DNA of 18,053 nucleotides from Methylocystaceae bacterium (lineage in GTDB: Bacteria; Pseudomonadota; Alphaproteobacteria; Rhizobiales; Beijerinckiaceae), in the NCBI GenBank assembly GCA_003152255.1, contig PLZT01000537.1, positions 1 to 18,053 on the forward strand. The letters are read 5' to 3'. Positions 6,543 to 13,891 of the stretch are shown piece after piece. The position numbers and the translations under genes are program-made. The notes beneath the pieces are model-generated. The model saw nothing but the letters and a program-made list of their open reading frames with translations, ran no database searches and was not told where the DNA came from. Numbering within the stretch: position 1 is the stretch's first letter; every line of letters starts with the position of its first letter.

Positions 6543-7619
6543 ATGCGCGCGGCGACGACGCGAGCAGTGACGGCCTTGGCGCTCGCCTCGGCGTTGTGCG
6601 CGTTTGGAGAAACAATGGCGCAGGAGCAGGCGAAGGCGCCGCTCGGCTTGCCGCCCGTTCCGCCCGCCATCGCCGGATCGCCCGCGATGCAACGCCTCGG
6701 CGAGCGCCTCTTTTTTGACCGCGGCCTTTCGGCCAACAACACGCTCTCCTGCGCCATGTGCCACATACCCACGCAAGGCTATACATCCAACCAAAGCGCG
6801 CTCTCCATAGGCTTGCAGGGCCGTTCGCTGCGACGCAATGCGCCGACCCTTTACAATGTCGTGTTCAAGAAATTCCTCTTTCACGATGGCCGCGAGACGG
6901 ACCTCGCGGCGCAAGTGTGGGGGCCATTGCTCGCCGCCGATGAGATGGGCAATCCGGCGATCGGGCCGCTGCTCGATCGATTGCGCGCCGACACCATATA
7001 CGGGCCAGCCTTTTCCGCCGCTTTCCCCGGCGAGGGCGTTTCGATGACGACGCTCGGCCGCGCCATCGCTGCTTACGAAGCGACGCTGCTTAAGGGTGAC
7101 AGCCGCGTCGACCGCGCGATGTTCGGCGGCGACAAAAGCGCGCTCACGCCGCTCGAATGGCGCGGCTATGACGTTTTCGTCCACAAGGGAGGCTGCGTTT
7201 CCTGCCACACGATCGGCGACGACACCGCGTTGTTCACCGACCAGTCCTGGCACAACACGGGCATCGCTTTCGCGGCCCGAATGTCCGCGACGACGAGGGT
7301 CGAACTGGCGCCCGGCGTCTTCCAAAATGTTCGACTGTCCGACGTCGGCCTATCCGCACCGACGGTAAAAAATGATCTCGGACGCTTCGAGATCACCGGC
7401 AAGCCCGAAGATCGCTGGGCCTACACGACGCCGACACTGCGCGCCTTGAAAGTGACTTGGCCCTACATGCACGACGGCACCTTCAAGAGTCTCGAGGAGG
7501 TCGTCGACTTTTATGATCGCGGCGGCGAACCAAACCCCACGCTCGACCCGAAAATCAACCCGCTCGGCCTCAGCAGCGACGAGAAGGAAGCGCTCGTCGC
7601 CTTCCTTGCGGCGTTATGA
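6543..7619 (+). CDS. MauG-like di-heme cytochrome c peroxidase family protein
   Basis: A 358-residue protein, one base after the sco stop. A signal peptide is present (cleavage near TMAQE). Two c-type heme sites are visible, CAMCH (Cys70-His74) and CVSCH (Cys218-His222). The family motifs ERLFFDRGLS, NAPTLYNV, FHDGRETDLAAQVWGPL and near the end TPTLRALKVTWPYMHDGTFKSLEE belong to the MauG / bacterial cytochrome c peroxidase family. MauG matures tryptophan-derived cofactors in methylamine dehydrogenase. In mtoX operons the homologue is thought to modify or mature methanethiol oxidase, or possibly to remove its H2O2. No clear terminator follows. Confidence 0.9.
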   Translation: MRAATTRAVTALALASALCAFGETMAQEQAKAPLGLPPVPPAIAGSPAMQRLGERLFFDRGLSANNTLSCAMCHIPTQGYTSNQSALSIGLQGRSLRRNAPTLYNVVFKKFLFHDGRETDLAAQVWGPLLAADEMGNPAIGPLLDRLRADTIYGPAFSAAFPGEGVSMTTLGRAIAAYEATLLKGDSRVDRAMFGGDKSALTPLEWRGYDVFVHKGGCVSCHTIGDDTALFTDQSWHNTGIAFAARMSATTRVELAPGVFQNVRLSDVGLSAPTVKNDLGRFEITGKPEDRWAYTTPTLRALKVTWPYMHDGTFKSLEEVVDFYDRGGEPNPTLDPKINPLGLSSDEKEALVAFLAAL

Positions 7620-7872
7620 GCCTTTGCCCCCTAGACCAACCCTAAGAGAAGCCATGAGAACAGCCCCGACATCCCGCCTCCAAGCACCCCCAGAGATGAA
7701 CCCCTTCCAGAATTGAGAACATGTGCGCAGAAGGTCCGCCACCGCAGGCTCGCCGATCTTGTCCAAGTCGACTCAGCCGCATTGCATTTGATAGGTCGCC
7801 GCCCGCAGCGCCACATAGCCGCCCATGCCGGCGAAGTCGTCATAGGCTCGGCAGGCTTCTCTGCCGGCGGCG

Positions 7873-8196
7873 TCAGTCCCGCAGCGCGCCGTCCTCGATC
7901 ATGCTGGCGCGCAGCTGCTCAATCTCCGTTGGCGACGCGGGCCTCCCGGTGATTATCTTGTGCATAGCCAGCACGCCCTCGAACGAAGGCTGGACCAGAT
8001 AGCGCCGGAGCGACCGCTCGGGCTCGGTCCGGCGCGCCTGCGCGGCCATGGCGCGCGCCTTCGACGATGAGGATGAGAATGCGAGGCAGCGTCCGAACGA
8101 CCATCCGTTCGCCTTCATCAAGCGAAACTGCCGGTGCGCGTCGAGCATGACGGCGCGGCGGTCGAAAGACCCGTCAGGACGGATCAAAAGGCGCAT
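7873..8196 (-). CDS. Unknown protein, downstream gene of a two-gene minus-strand unit
   Basis: A 107-residue protein; ATG at 8196 with AAAGG upstream, also open from a TTG at 8205. Not recognised. The first half carries DRRAVMLDAHRQFRL, then GWSFGRCLAF and an alanine/arginine-rich helix; the second half is charged with YLVQPSFEGVLAMHKII. The style (short basic helical protein with a W-x-F-x-x-C-L piece) recalls small plasmid or phage proteins, but no family can be named. It overlaps the upstream gene by 23 bp, so the two are translated together. A truncated relative of its N-terminal part (AHRQFRLM shared) lies at 11830-11895, showing that the pair is or was mobile or duplicated. Confidence 0.55.
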   Translation of the reverse strand: MRLLIRPDGSFDRRAVMLDAHRQFRLMKANGWSFGRCLAFSSSSSKARAMAAQARRTEPERSLRRYLVQPSFEGVLAMHKIITGRPASPTEIEQLRASMIEDGALRD

Positions 8197-8392
8197 CGTG
8201 ATCAACCTTTGGCAAATACGCGGCGACGTTACATTCGAGCGCCGCCAGCATGATGGCCTCGGGCGTCGAGTTCTTGGCGGCGATCTCGGCCAGCAATGGC
8301 TGCGGGTAGGACGGAATGTCGACGGTCACGCGCGTCACGCGAACGTGGATCCGATGATCGGGCGGTATCTCGTTCTCGGGTAATAGGTTCAT
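8174..8392 (-). CDS. Unknown protein, upstream gene of the two-gene minus-strand unit
   Basis: 72 residues from the ATG at 8392 (MNLLPENEIPPD...). The frame is also open to a GTG at 8464, giving 96 residues. The later start is chosen because a GAAAGG motif precedes it and the paralogous region has an ATG at the aligned position (12110). The C-terminal half (LAEIAAKNSTPEAIMLAALECNVAAYLP) looks like an amphipathic helix pair. Function not recognised. The degenerate paralogue at 11903-12110 has lost 2 nt near its start. Confidence 0.5.
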   Translation of the reverse strand: MNLLPENEIPPDHRIHVRVTRVTVDIPSYPQPLLAEIAAKNSTPEAIMLAALECNVAAYLPKVDHDAPFDPS

Positions 8393-8490
8393 ATAGTGCA
8401 CTGGCCTTTCTCTTATGGCGCGCCCGTCACGCGCGGCGATTGATCCGATACTCGGCGAAGACACACCCTCTGCATAGGCGCCAGAGTCGC
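8393..8490 (-). repeat. Upstream region shared with 12111-12197
   Basis: These bases match 12111-12197 closely, including the identical ATCCGATACTCGGCGAAGAC. On the minus strand both copies hold CATAAG just before the GAAAGG ribosome-binding site, a possible -10. The frame is also open through this region in both copies (SSPSIGS followed by AARD), so it may be partly coding if the GTG at 8464 is used. Confidence 0.6.
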
Positions 8491-8779
8491 CGTCTGATCA
8501 TTTGCGCCGAGCGTCTGTTGCAACCACAAAATGGCCGGCAACATGCCGCTGATACGCGTGGACTCGACTTAGCCAGCAAGCGATGTCGCATCCCGAGCGG
8601 CGGCGGCGCCCGCCGGTAAGGCGCGGCGAGCAGACCTTTCCAGCATTTAGCGCCAACCTCCCAAAAAACATTGCATTTCAAGGGGCCGTTCATGCTAAGT
8701 GAGGCCTCCCCATCACAAAAACTCTCGCCGCGCCCGGCTCGCCATGAGGCGGCGGATCGCGTCGGCGATTGGGAGACCC
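8491..8779. other. Intergenic region upstream of the hydrolase, possible promoter
   Basis: No gene is recognisable. Near the right end TTGCAT (8671-8676) is followed after 16 bp by TGCTAA (8693-8698), a plausible but weak promoter for the hydrolase gene, leaving a leader of about 75 nt. Confidence 0.3.
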
Positions 8780-9454
8780 ATGCCAGAGGTTATTTTCACC
8801 GGTCCCGCCGGCAGGCTGCAAGGCCGCTTCCACCAGTCCGCCACGCGCGGTGCGCCCATAGCCCTTATCCTGCAGCCGCACCCGCAGTTCGGCGGCACGA
8901 TGAACAACCAGATCGTCTACAATCTCTATTACGCCTTCGCCGAGCGCGGCTTCTCCGTGCTGCGCTTCAATTTCCGAGGCGTTGGTCGCAGCGAGGGCTG
9001 TTTCGATTACGGCGTGGGAGAACTTGCCGACGCCGCCGCCGCGCTCGACTGGGCCCAGGCTGTTGATCCAACCGCGCGCGCCAGCTGGATCGCCGGCGTG
9101 TCGTTCGGTTCCTGGATCGCGATGCAATTGCTGATGCGCCGGCCCGAGATCGAGGGTTTTGTCGCCATCGCCGCGCCCGCCAACCGCTTCGACTTTTCCT
9201 TTCTAGCGCCCTGCCCGCGTTCGGGCCTGTTCATCCACGGCGATCTCGACCGGGTGGCGCCGCTAACGGAAGTCATCGAGCAGATTGATAAGCTGAAAAC
9301 CTACAAGAACGCCCTCATCGAGCATGCCGTCGTGCCCGGCGCCAACCACTTCTTCGAGAACCGGATCGAGCCGCTGATTTCGGAAGCGGGCGCCTATCTG
9401 GACAAGCGGCTCGGCGATCCTGCGCGCATCGCCATCCCGGCGCGGGCAGATTGA
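8780..9454 (+). CDS. Alpha/beta hydrolase
   Basis: A 224-residue cytoplasmic protein, ATG at 8780 with GGGAGA a few bases upstream. It has a full alpha/beta-hydrolase catalytic set: nucleophile Ser108 in GVSFGSW (GxSxG), acid probably Asp157 in HGDLDRVAP, and His190 in GANHFF. The N-terminal HPHPQFGGTMNN-like segment (here QPHPQFGGTM) and the oxyanion region FNFRGVGRSEG are typical of a widespread group of small alphaproteobacterial hydrolases often annotated only as alpha/beta hydrolase. Substrate unknown. No neighbour suggests a pathway. A 7-bp hairpin (AAACCGC 9598-9604 with GCGGTTT 9615-9621) lies downstream without a T-run. Confidence 0.88.
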   Translation: MPEVIFTGPAGRLQGRFHQSATRGAPIALILQPHPQFGGTMNNQIVYNLYYAFAERGFSVLRFNFRGVGRSEGCFDYGVGELADAAAALDWAQAVDPTARASWIAGVSFGSWIAMQLLMRRPEIEGFVAIAAPANRFDFSFLAPCPRSGLFIHGDLDRVAPLTEVIEQIDKLKTYKNALIEHAVVPGANHFFENRIEPLISEAGAYLDKRLGDPARIAIPARAD

Positions 9455-9696
9455 AGCGGATCGCGGCAAGCGGCGCAGCCTGCATGCGCCGCGCCAGAAC
9501 GCCCGCCAAAGTGGGGTTCCGCAAGACCATCGCCTAGCTGTCCTTCGGACGATGGCTCTACCAGCGTCGCTGGGGCTGGCGGCTCGGCTTGAAGGGAAAA
9601 CCGCGCAACGCACGGCGGTTTCGCCCTCGCGCGAGCGCGGTTTTGGTCTATACGACAAAGGGTAATGTCAGCCCATCAAAATCAAGGCGGTTCTTT

Positions 9697-9966
9697 ATGA
9701 CTAAGGTTGTGTCGCCGGCTGAGAATGAACGCGCCATCCTCGACGTGATTTCTAATCTCAATGTGCGCGCCAACGAGGTTTTCAGCCCGACAACCGTTCA
9801 GTGGCATTTTCAGACACGCGGCATTCGCGTCGAAGAATTCCATGATGCGCTCTCGTCATTAGGAAAACGGGGATGGATCGCTTCGTTGGCAAAACGGGGA
9901 TTGATCGGGAATTTCCCGAGCCCAAAATTTCTTATGCTCACTGCGGCGGGTTTTAAGCAGCTGTAA
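9697..9966 (+). CDS. Small protein of unknown function, probable winged-helix fold
   Basis: An 89-residue protein; the ATG at 9697 is preceded by AAGGCGG. The sequence reads as short helices followed by a turn and strand: NERAILDVISNL, PTTVQWHFQTRGIRVEEFHDAL, LGKRGWIASLAKRG, then PKFLMLTAAGFKQL. The pattern (WI near a basic loop, then FLMLTAAGF) resembles PadR/MarR-like winged-helix domains such as small regulators in methylotrophs, but no specific family is recognised. It stands alone. Confidence 0.55.
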   Translation: MTKVVSPAENERAILDVISNLNVRANEVFSPTTVQWHFQTRGIRVEEFHDALSSLGKRGWIASLAKRGLIGNFPSPKFLMLTAAGFKQL

Positions 9967-10559
9967 CCGCCGTCATCACGAGCGCCTTCATTTCCTTGAT
10001 CGTCGGCCGTGACCACGCCCGGGGGCGACACGCGTTACGGCTCACCTCAAGAACGACGGCACGCTCGAACGAGCCGCGCGGATAAAGAACCATACCTCGA
10101 CACGCGTGTCGCGCCTTTGGAATTGATTCCGCGATGACGCCATCGAAAGAAATTACCATCACGCTGTATTCGTAAACCTCGGCCTGGGCGCAGACTTCGA
10201 TGAAAGCAACCTTTTCTGGCCGGAATCGGCGATCACCGACGCCGCCCGGCGATCTGGATAAGCGTCACGCCGAATTGGCTCTGCTGCATTCCTTGAAGAA
10301 TTGTCGTGGTCATCGCCCAGCGAACCTTGTCTTTTCTCACAGAATCATCAAATACTCAGACATGTCCGTCGCAGACGGAATTTTTGCGCATCCCACGTCA
10401 GGGAAGATACGAGACGCCGTCGCCAATCGAGCAAAGATGAGTTTCCTGTCACAGATGATTTCTTCAAGACAGCGCATCGCTATTATAGCAAGCGGTTGTC
10501 GCGAATGAAGCTGCGAATTTTTTCGGCATATCAGAGAGCCGATCATCCCCAGAGGTCCA
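9967..10559. other. 593-bp stretch without a secure gene
   Basis: Two open frames exist but neither convinces. On the minus strand 10162-9953 reads a basic 69-residue frame (with SFERAVVLEVSRNACRPRAW) whose open frame continues upstream without a start having a ribosome-binding site. On the plus strand 10200-10508 is compositionally unremarkable. The minus frame may be the relic of a real gene. Nothing else is seen. Confidence 0.35.
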
Positions 10560-11138
10560 ATGCGTCCAACCGTCCGTCCTTTCAAAATTGAATTCAAAAC
10601 TCGTTCGTCCAGATCAACGCCGATGCGTCCGCCGACGAGCGACGATGCCGGCAAAGACCGCGCAACGCCCTCGTTCCTGGATGTCAGTGTTTTCACTGCG
10701 GGCCGCAACAGCCACGCGAACGACTACGAAGCTGCGATGAAGGCCGCCGAGGCGGTTTTCGCTCAAAGCGTTCCTGCGGTCCCCAGGCCTGAGACGAACT
10801 CGCCGCTCAACGCCCCCGTGGGTCGGGTGTTGCCCAGCCTTATCGAGAACAGCCTTCCCCCGACGATTCGATTGGCGGAAGCCGATGAAAAGCCCACCCC
10901 TAGTCGCGCGACAAAGAAAACCAAGGCCGCTTCTCCCGTTCGGCCCAAGAGGCCGACCGTTAAGCCGGAAGCCCTCGTGATGCAGGATTCGGTGGAGCAA
11001 TCCATGACGAAAATCGCGCCGGAAGCATTGATCGCTCCAGATCATGAGCGCAGATCACTCCAAAAGCGCCGCGTCCTCGACGCGAATCTCAAGGCCGGCG
11101 AGAAATGGAAACGGCGCCTGTGCAAGACGGCGCGCTGA
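10560..11138 (+). CDS. Unknown protein, disordered and basic
   Basis: A 192-residue protein; ATG at 10560 after AGAGG. No domain recognised. It is rich in Pro, Ala, Ser, Lys and Arg. Residues ~38-75 include a probable helix (NDYEAAMKAAEAVFAQ). The middle is Pro-rich and disordered (PTPSRATKKTKAASPVRPKRP), and the C-terminus is a basic helix (ERRSLQKRRVLDANLKAG, then EKWKRRLCKTAR). The C-terminal KAGEKWKRRL end is seen in hypothetical proteins of related alphaproteobacteria. Nucleic-acid binding is possible from charge alone. Confidence 0.55.
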   Translation: MRPTVRPFKIEFKTRSSRSTPMRPPTSDDAGKDRATPSFLDVSVFTAGRNSHANDYEAAMKAAEAVFAQSVPAVPRPETNSPLNAPVGRVLPSLIENSLPPTIRLAEADEKPTPSRATKKTKAASPVRPKRPTVKPEALVMQDSVEQSMTKIAPEALIAPDHERRSLQKRRVLDANLKAGEKWKRRLCKTAR

Positions 11139-11266
11139 GGAATCACCGATAACGCCGACCACATCGCATGGGCCGCAGATGCTGTCGCGGTTAGCCGCCG
11201 GAACCACTGATGGTCTCGTACGAGCGTTCCGCAGCTTCGGGTTCACACCAATCTTTCGTAATCCGC

Positions 11267-11710
11267 TCAGGACTCGGGATCGAATTTGAGGTGTTCGCGG
11301 AACTCCGCGAGGCGGCTTCTAAAGAGCTCACATAACCGGGCCGCCGCCGCGGGATTCTGTTCGAGAAACTTTAGGAACATCTCACGCGAGATTTTCAACA
11401 CGGTCGTCGGCTGACGCGCGATCGCGGTGACCTGGTGCGTCCCCTGAAGGATGAGGGAAAGTTCGCCAAGCAGCGTCCAGGGTTGCGCGATCTTGTCCGC
11501 CGGTCTTCCGTCGTCATGGGTTTCGAGCGCCATCGAGCCAGCCAAGATAATAAAGCCCCCGTTGGTCGCTTCGCCGCGACGAAAGAGCACGTCGCCAGCC
11601 CGCAATAGGCGTGTCTCGGCCCCAAAGACGAGCAACTGCAGCGCGCCGGGCTCGAAGGCCGTAAACAGCGGAATGCTTTTCAGGTTTTCGATGTCACTGT
11701 TGACGGCCAT
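11267..11710 (-). CDS. Single-domain cyclic-nucleotide-binding protein (Crp/Fnr sensor fold)
   Basis: 147 residues from the ATG at 11710 (MAVNSDIENL), preceded by GGAAGAGG; a longer open frame to 11821 lacks a ribosome-binding site. It is one cNMP-binding beta-roll: LKSIPLFTAFEPGALQLL, then LRAGDVLFRRGEATNGGFII, then LLGELSLI, and TTVLKISREMFLKFL before the closing helix. The phosphate-binding cassette is GELSLILQGTHQVT where classical Crp has GELALxxxxxRxA; the Arg is replaced (Gln/His), so cyclic nucleotide binding is doubtful. There is no DNA-binding helix-turn-helix after it, so it is a stand-alone sensor or scaffold rather than a Crp regulator. Confidence 0.82.
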   Translation of the reverse strand: MAVNSDIENLKSIPLFTAFEPGALQLLVFGAETRLLRAGDVLFRRGEATNGGFIILAGSMALETHDDGRPADKIAQPWTLLGELSLILQGTHQVTAIARQPTTVLKISREMFLKFLEQNPAAAARLCELFRSRLAEFREHLKFDPES

Positions 11711-11829
11711 GCCTCTTCCACCATTTGCATCGTCAACATTTAATCGATGTCGGCGAAAGAAGCAGGCCTCACGAGGCGTCAATCCACAGTTTACTTGCGC
11801 GGTTGAGCGCACAGGCAGCAACCAAATGA

Positions 11830-11895
11830 CTAGCCATAGCGGGGCATCAGGCGAAATTGCCGATGCGCCTCGGCCACGATGCTACGGCGGCCGTA
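11830..11895 (-). pseudogene. Truncated paralogue of the 7873-8196 gene
   Basis: On the minus strand RRSIVAEAHRQFRLMPRYG precedes a stop at 11832-11830. It matches the N-terminal region of the 107-residue protein (RRAVMLDAHRQFRLMKANG). The remaining three quarters are missing. Confidence 0.6.
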
Positions 11896-11902
11896 TTAGC
11901 CG

Positions 11903-12110
11903 TCAGCGGTCAGAAGGCTCGTCGGATTTCCTCCCTTGAAGCCATGAGGCGACGAGCGCTTCGAGCGCGACCAACCCCGCCGATTCTAGCGTTGCGTCCG
12001 CGTCGTGGACACGCTGCTCCCGCAGATAACGCGGAACCTGTCCGCTCACTCGTTCGGAAACGGCGTCGGGCGCGGGATCAGGCGGTATGTCGCTCTCGGG
12101 GTTTCGTCAT
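11903..12110 (-). pseudogene. Frameshifted paralogue of the 8174-8392 gene
   Basis: From an ATG at 12110 (aligned with 8392 and preceded by the same GAAAGG motif) the frame stops after 10 codons because 2 nt are missing. The shifted frame then reads PESDIPPDPAPDAV and continues to a stop at 11905-11903. This mirrors PENEIPPD of the intact copy; the rest (PRYLREQ...ALEALVASWL) has diverged. It is most likely non-functional. Confidence 0.55.
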
Positions 12111-12197
12111 GGCGCGCCTGCCTTTCCCTTATGTCGCACTCGTCACGTGCGGCGACTGATCCGATACTCGGCGAAGACACCAGCCTGCATAGGGTCC
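12111..12197 (-). repeat. Upstream region shared with 8393-8490
   Basis: Counterpart of the sequence upstream of the intact pair at 8174-8392, including ATCCGATACTCGGCGAAGAC. The similarity ends at GCATAGG-G-CCA, where the 331-bp element begins (12198). Confidence 0.6.
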
Positions 12198-12528
12198 AGG
12201 TGTCAATTTCGGTTTCAATATGACACCGGCGCAGCATTGAAATTCAATGTGTTAGGCTCACACTCAGTATCACCCGGATTTCGGTTTCATTTGAGATCCC
12301 GGTCACAGTTTTTCCTATTCAATTGAGATTCCTCGACCAGTCGATCGACCATGCTTCTTGCCACGGCGTCGTCGATTTGATCGCCAAGGAATTCAATGCC
12401 TCAGCGAATCCGAAGATTAACGAAATCCCACGAGGAATTCGGTTTCATTTGAGACTCGAATCTCAATTGAAACCAAACAAAAATCAGGGATAGCTCTCAG
12501 TCTCGGATTGAAACCGAAATTGACACCT
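12198..12528. mobile_element. 331-bp element with perfect 22-bp terminal inverted repeats
   Basis: Bases 12198-12219 and 12507-12528 are perfect inverted repeats of 22 bp, containing TGTCAATTTCGGTTTCAAT at the left end. Inside, TTCGGTTTCATTTGAGA occurs twice exactly (12280-12296 and 12438-12454), and an inverted near-copy, TCTCAATTGAAACC, lies at 12461-12474. Such iterated end repeats beginning with TGT and ending with ACA are characteristic of IS21-type insertion sequences, so this may be an internally deleted IS21-like element. The minus strand between them could encode a short frame (GDQIDDAVARSMVDRLVEE), perhaps a transposase remnant. No target duplication could be confirmed. Confidence 0.75.
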
Positions 12529-12762
12529 ACAGAGGCGCATCGCTGGGCGTTCCATATTGACCATTGCGCAACTCTCGCGCGATTTCGGAGGTGGCGCGAA
12601 AAAAGCACCCCAAGTTTGTTCGGAGCGGCGGAGCGCACTATGTTCGCTTTAAGAACCGAAGCCGTGCGGGGAATGTCGGTTGATATGGATCAAGGTCCAA
12701 CACGGCCCCGCGCCCCAAACATCGAACTCATTGACGCCCAATTAGTAGGAGGGGAGATCGCA

Positions 12763-13164
12763 ATGGTAACTTGGCCTAATACCCGAATGGTCCTTGCTTG
12801 CGGAACGATATTGATGTCGGTGATCGCAGCACCAAGCGCCCGTGCTGGAGACGCCCCGTCGCTAAGCACGAACTCCCGCGTTTCCTTCGACTTGGCGACT
12901 TATCGCGAGATGAAGAAGTCCGACAAAGGCACTCTTGGGCTCATTCTCACCGCTATGCGCGAGACTGTTTTCTACGCGCAGAAATCGATAGGCACATCGG
13001 TCATATGCGCGTCTCCCAGGCCGATCCCAGTGACCGAGCTAATTGAGCGTGTCGACAAAGAAATTGCTGCGCCAACGAACCCGTTACGCCACAAATACGA
13101 AGACAACGACCAAATGGCTTTTGTCTTCGTCAGCGCAATGAAGAACGCCGCCTACTGCGAGTGA
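12763..13164 (+). CDS. Secreted Rap1a/Tai-like protein
   Basis: A 133-residue protein. The ATG at 12763 follows AGGAGGGGAG; the frame is open further upstream but that part has no start signal. A signal peptide is clear (NTRMVLACGTILMSVIAAPSARA, cleavage near ARA/G). The mature part has a helix with YAQKSIGTSVICASPRPIPV, then ELIERVDKEIAA, and a C-terminal FVFVSAMKNAAYCE. The Cys-Pro turn, the following helix and a final cysteine at the C-terminus resemble Rap1a/Tai immunity-type domains, periplasmic proteins that protect against type VI amidase effectors or act in other roles. No effector is next to it, so immunity is only a possibility. Confidence 0.6.
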   Translation: MVTWPNTRMVLACGTILMSVIAAPSARAGDAPSLSTNSRVSFDLATYREMKKSDKGTLGLILTAMRETVFYAQKSIGTSVICASPRPIPVTELIERVDKEIAAPTNPLRHKYEDNDQMAFVFVSAMKNAAYCE

Positions 13165-13207
13165 GACGTGTCCGACAGTCTTTGCGGAGAATTCGGCCTG
13201 CCCGCTC

Positions 13208-13363
13208 ATGAAGAGAGTGTTAGGCTCCGTCAGGGACAACGATGTTCCGACATGGCCGATCCTCATGGCGGAGGCGACGCGCGCCGAATCGTTCTTGGAA
13301 AAACGACGGATGGCCGAGCAGGACAACTCGCCATCGGAGGCTCCCCATGCCGCCGTCGCGTGA
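13208..13363 (+). pseudogene. C-terminal remnant of a DUF692 (BufB-type) gene
   Basis: The frame ending at 13363 reads RDNDVPTWPILMAEATRAESFL and then a charged tail. This closely follows the C-terminus of DUF692/BufB proteins, where the equivalent segment is WDNDVPxWPxLxAEAxRA. Only about 45 residues remain; upstream sequence is unrelated. BufB, with BufC, installs thiooxazole/thiol modifications in bufferins, copper-related RiPPs. The stop overlaps the start of the next gene by 17 bp, as in intact bufBC pairs. Confidence 0.65.
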
Positions 13364-13730
13364 ATTCGACCATGGGGAATTCGTACGGGCGTTGCTCGAC
13401 CCCGACCTTCCGCCGCCGGAAGGCCTGACGGAGGCGCAGGGCTTGCGGCCCGCGCGGCGGTTCGCTGTGTATCGCAACAACGTGGTCGTTGGGTTGATCG
13501 ACGCGCTCTCCGAACGCTTTCCCGTATGTCTGCGAGTGGTCGGCCAGGATTTCTTCCGCTCGATGGCGCGGTGCTACGTCCGGGTTTCCCTTCCCCGTGC
13601 CCCCAGGCTGTTCGAATATGGCGAGGATTTCGCGGAATTCGTTTCTGGATTCGAGCCGGCGCGCGATCTGCGTTATCTGCAGGACTGTCAATCGGCGAGG
13701 GATCTCGACGCCGATCGGCACGGTAAGTAA
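13347..13730 (+). pseudogene. Truncated DUF2063 (BufC/HvfC-type) gene
   Basis: Starts ATG 13347 (MPPSREFDHGEFVRALLD), overlapping the BufB remnant. Residues 1-113 match the N-terminal DUF2063 domain: ARRFAVYRNNVVVGLIDALSERFP, then FFRSMARCYV, LFEYGEDFAEFV and GFEPARDLRYLQD. Intact proteins of this family are about 250 residues. Here the homology stops at 13686, exactly where copy 3 of the 90-bp repeat begins, and the last 14 codons are repeat sequence. The C-terminal half is lost. BufC partners with the DUF692 enzyme in bufferin maturation. No bufferin precursor (DUF2282) gene is present in the window. Confidence 0.75.
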
Positions 13731-13776
13731 TTGATACAGAACATAGGAGAGGGGTCAGGAGGTCACGCCGATTAAC
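13687..13776 (+). repeat. Copy 3 of the 90-bp repeat
   Basis: Same length and orientation as copy 2. It begins GTCAATCGGC (one mismatch to GTTAATCGGC) and ends GCCGATTAAC. It carries the palindrome GCCGATCGGC and the shared core, with GAACAT instead of GCTCAT. Its left edge coincides with the truncation point of the DUF2063 gene. Confidence 0.85.
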
Positions 13777-13891
13777 AAATTCGACATAGCGCCGGCACTA
13801 TGCACATGTTGCAAGAGCCATTCGCGGTTCCCAAATCTCGAAAGAGAAGTAGCTCTCAATGGTCCCGCGTCAACAGCACGGAGTAAAGATA

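Noticed and set aside
4566..7325. Long minus-strand open frames opposite mtoX, sco and the mauG-like gene (such as 4566-5219, 5379-6140, 5810-6772 and 6477-7325)
   Set aside because: They mirror strong coding sequence on the plus strand, have no recognisable domains and arise from high-GC codon bias.
7700..7872. Short minus-strand open stretch reading AYDDFAGMGGYVALRAATYQ after the 7873-8196 gene
   Set aside because: It reads like protein but has no start codon with a ribosome-binding site; it may be a relic of a third gene of the cassette.
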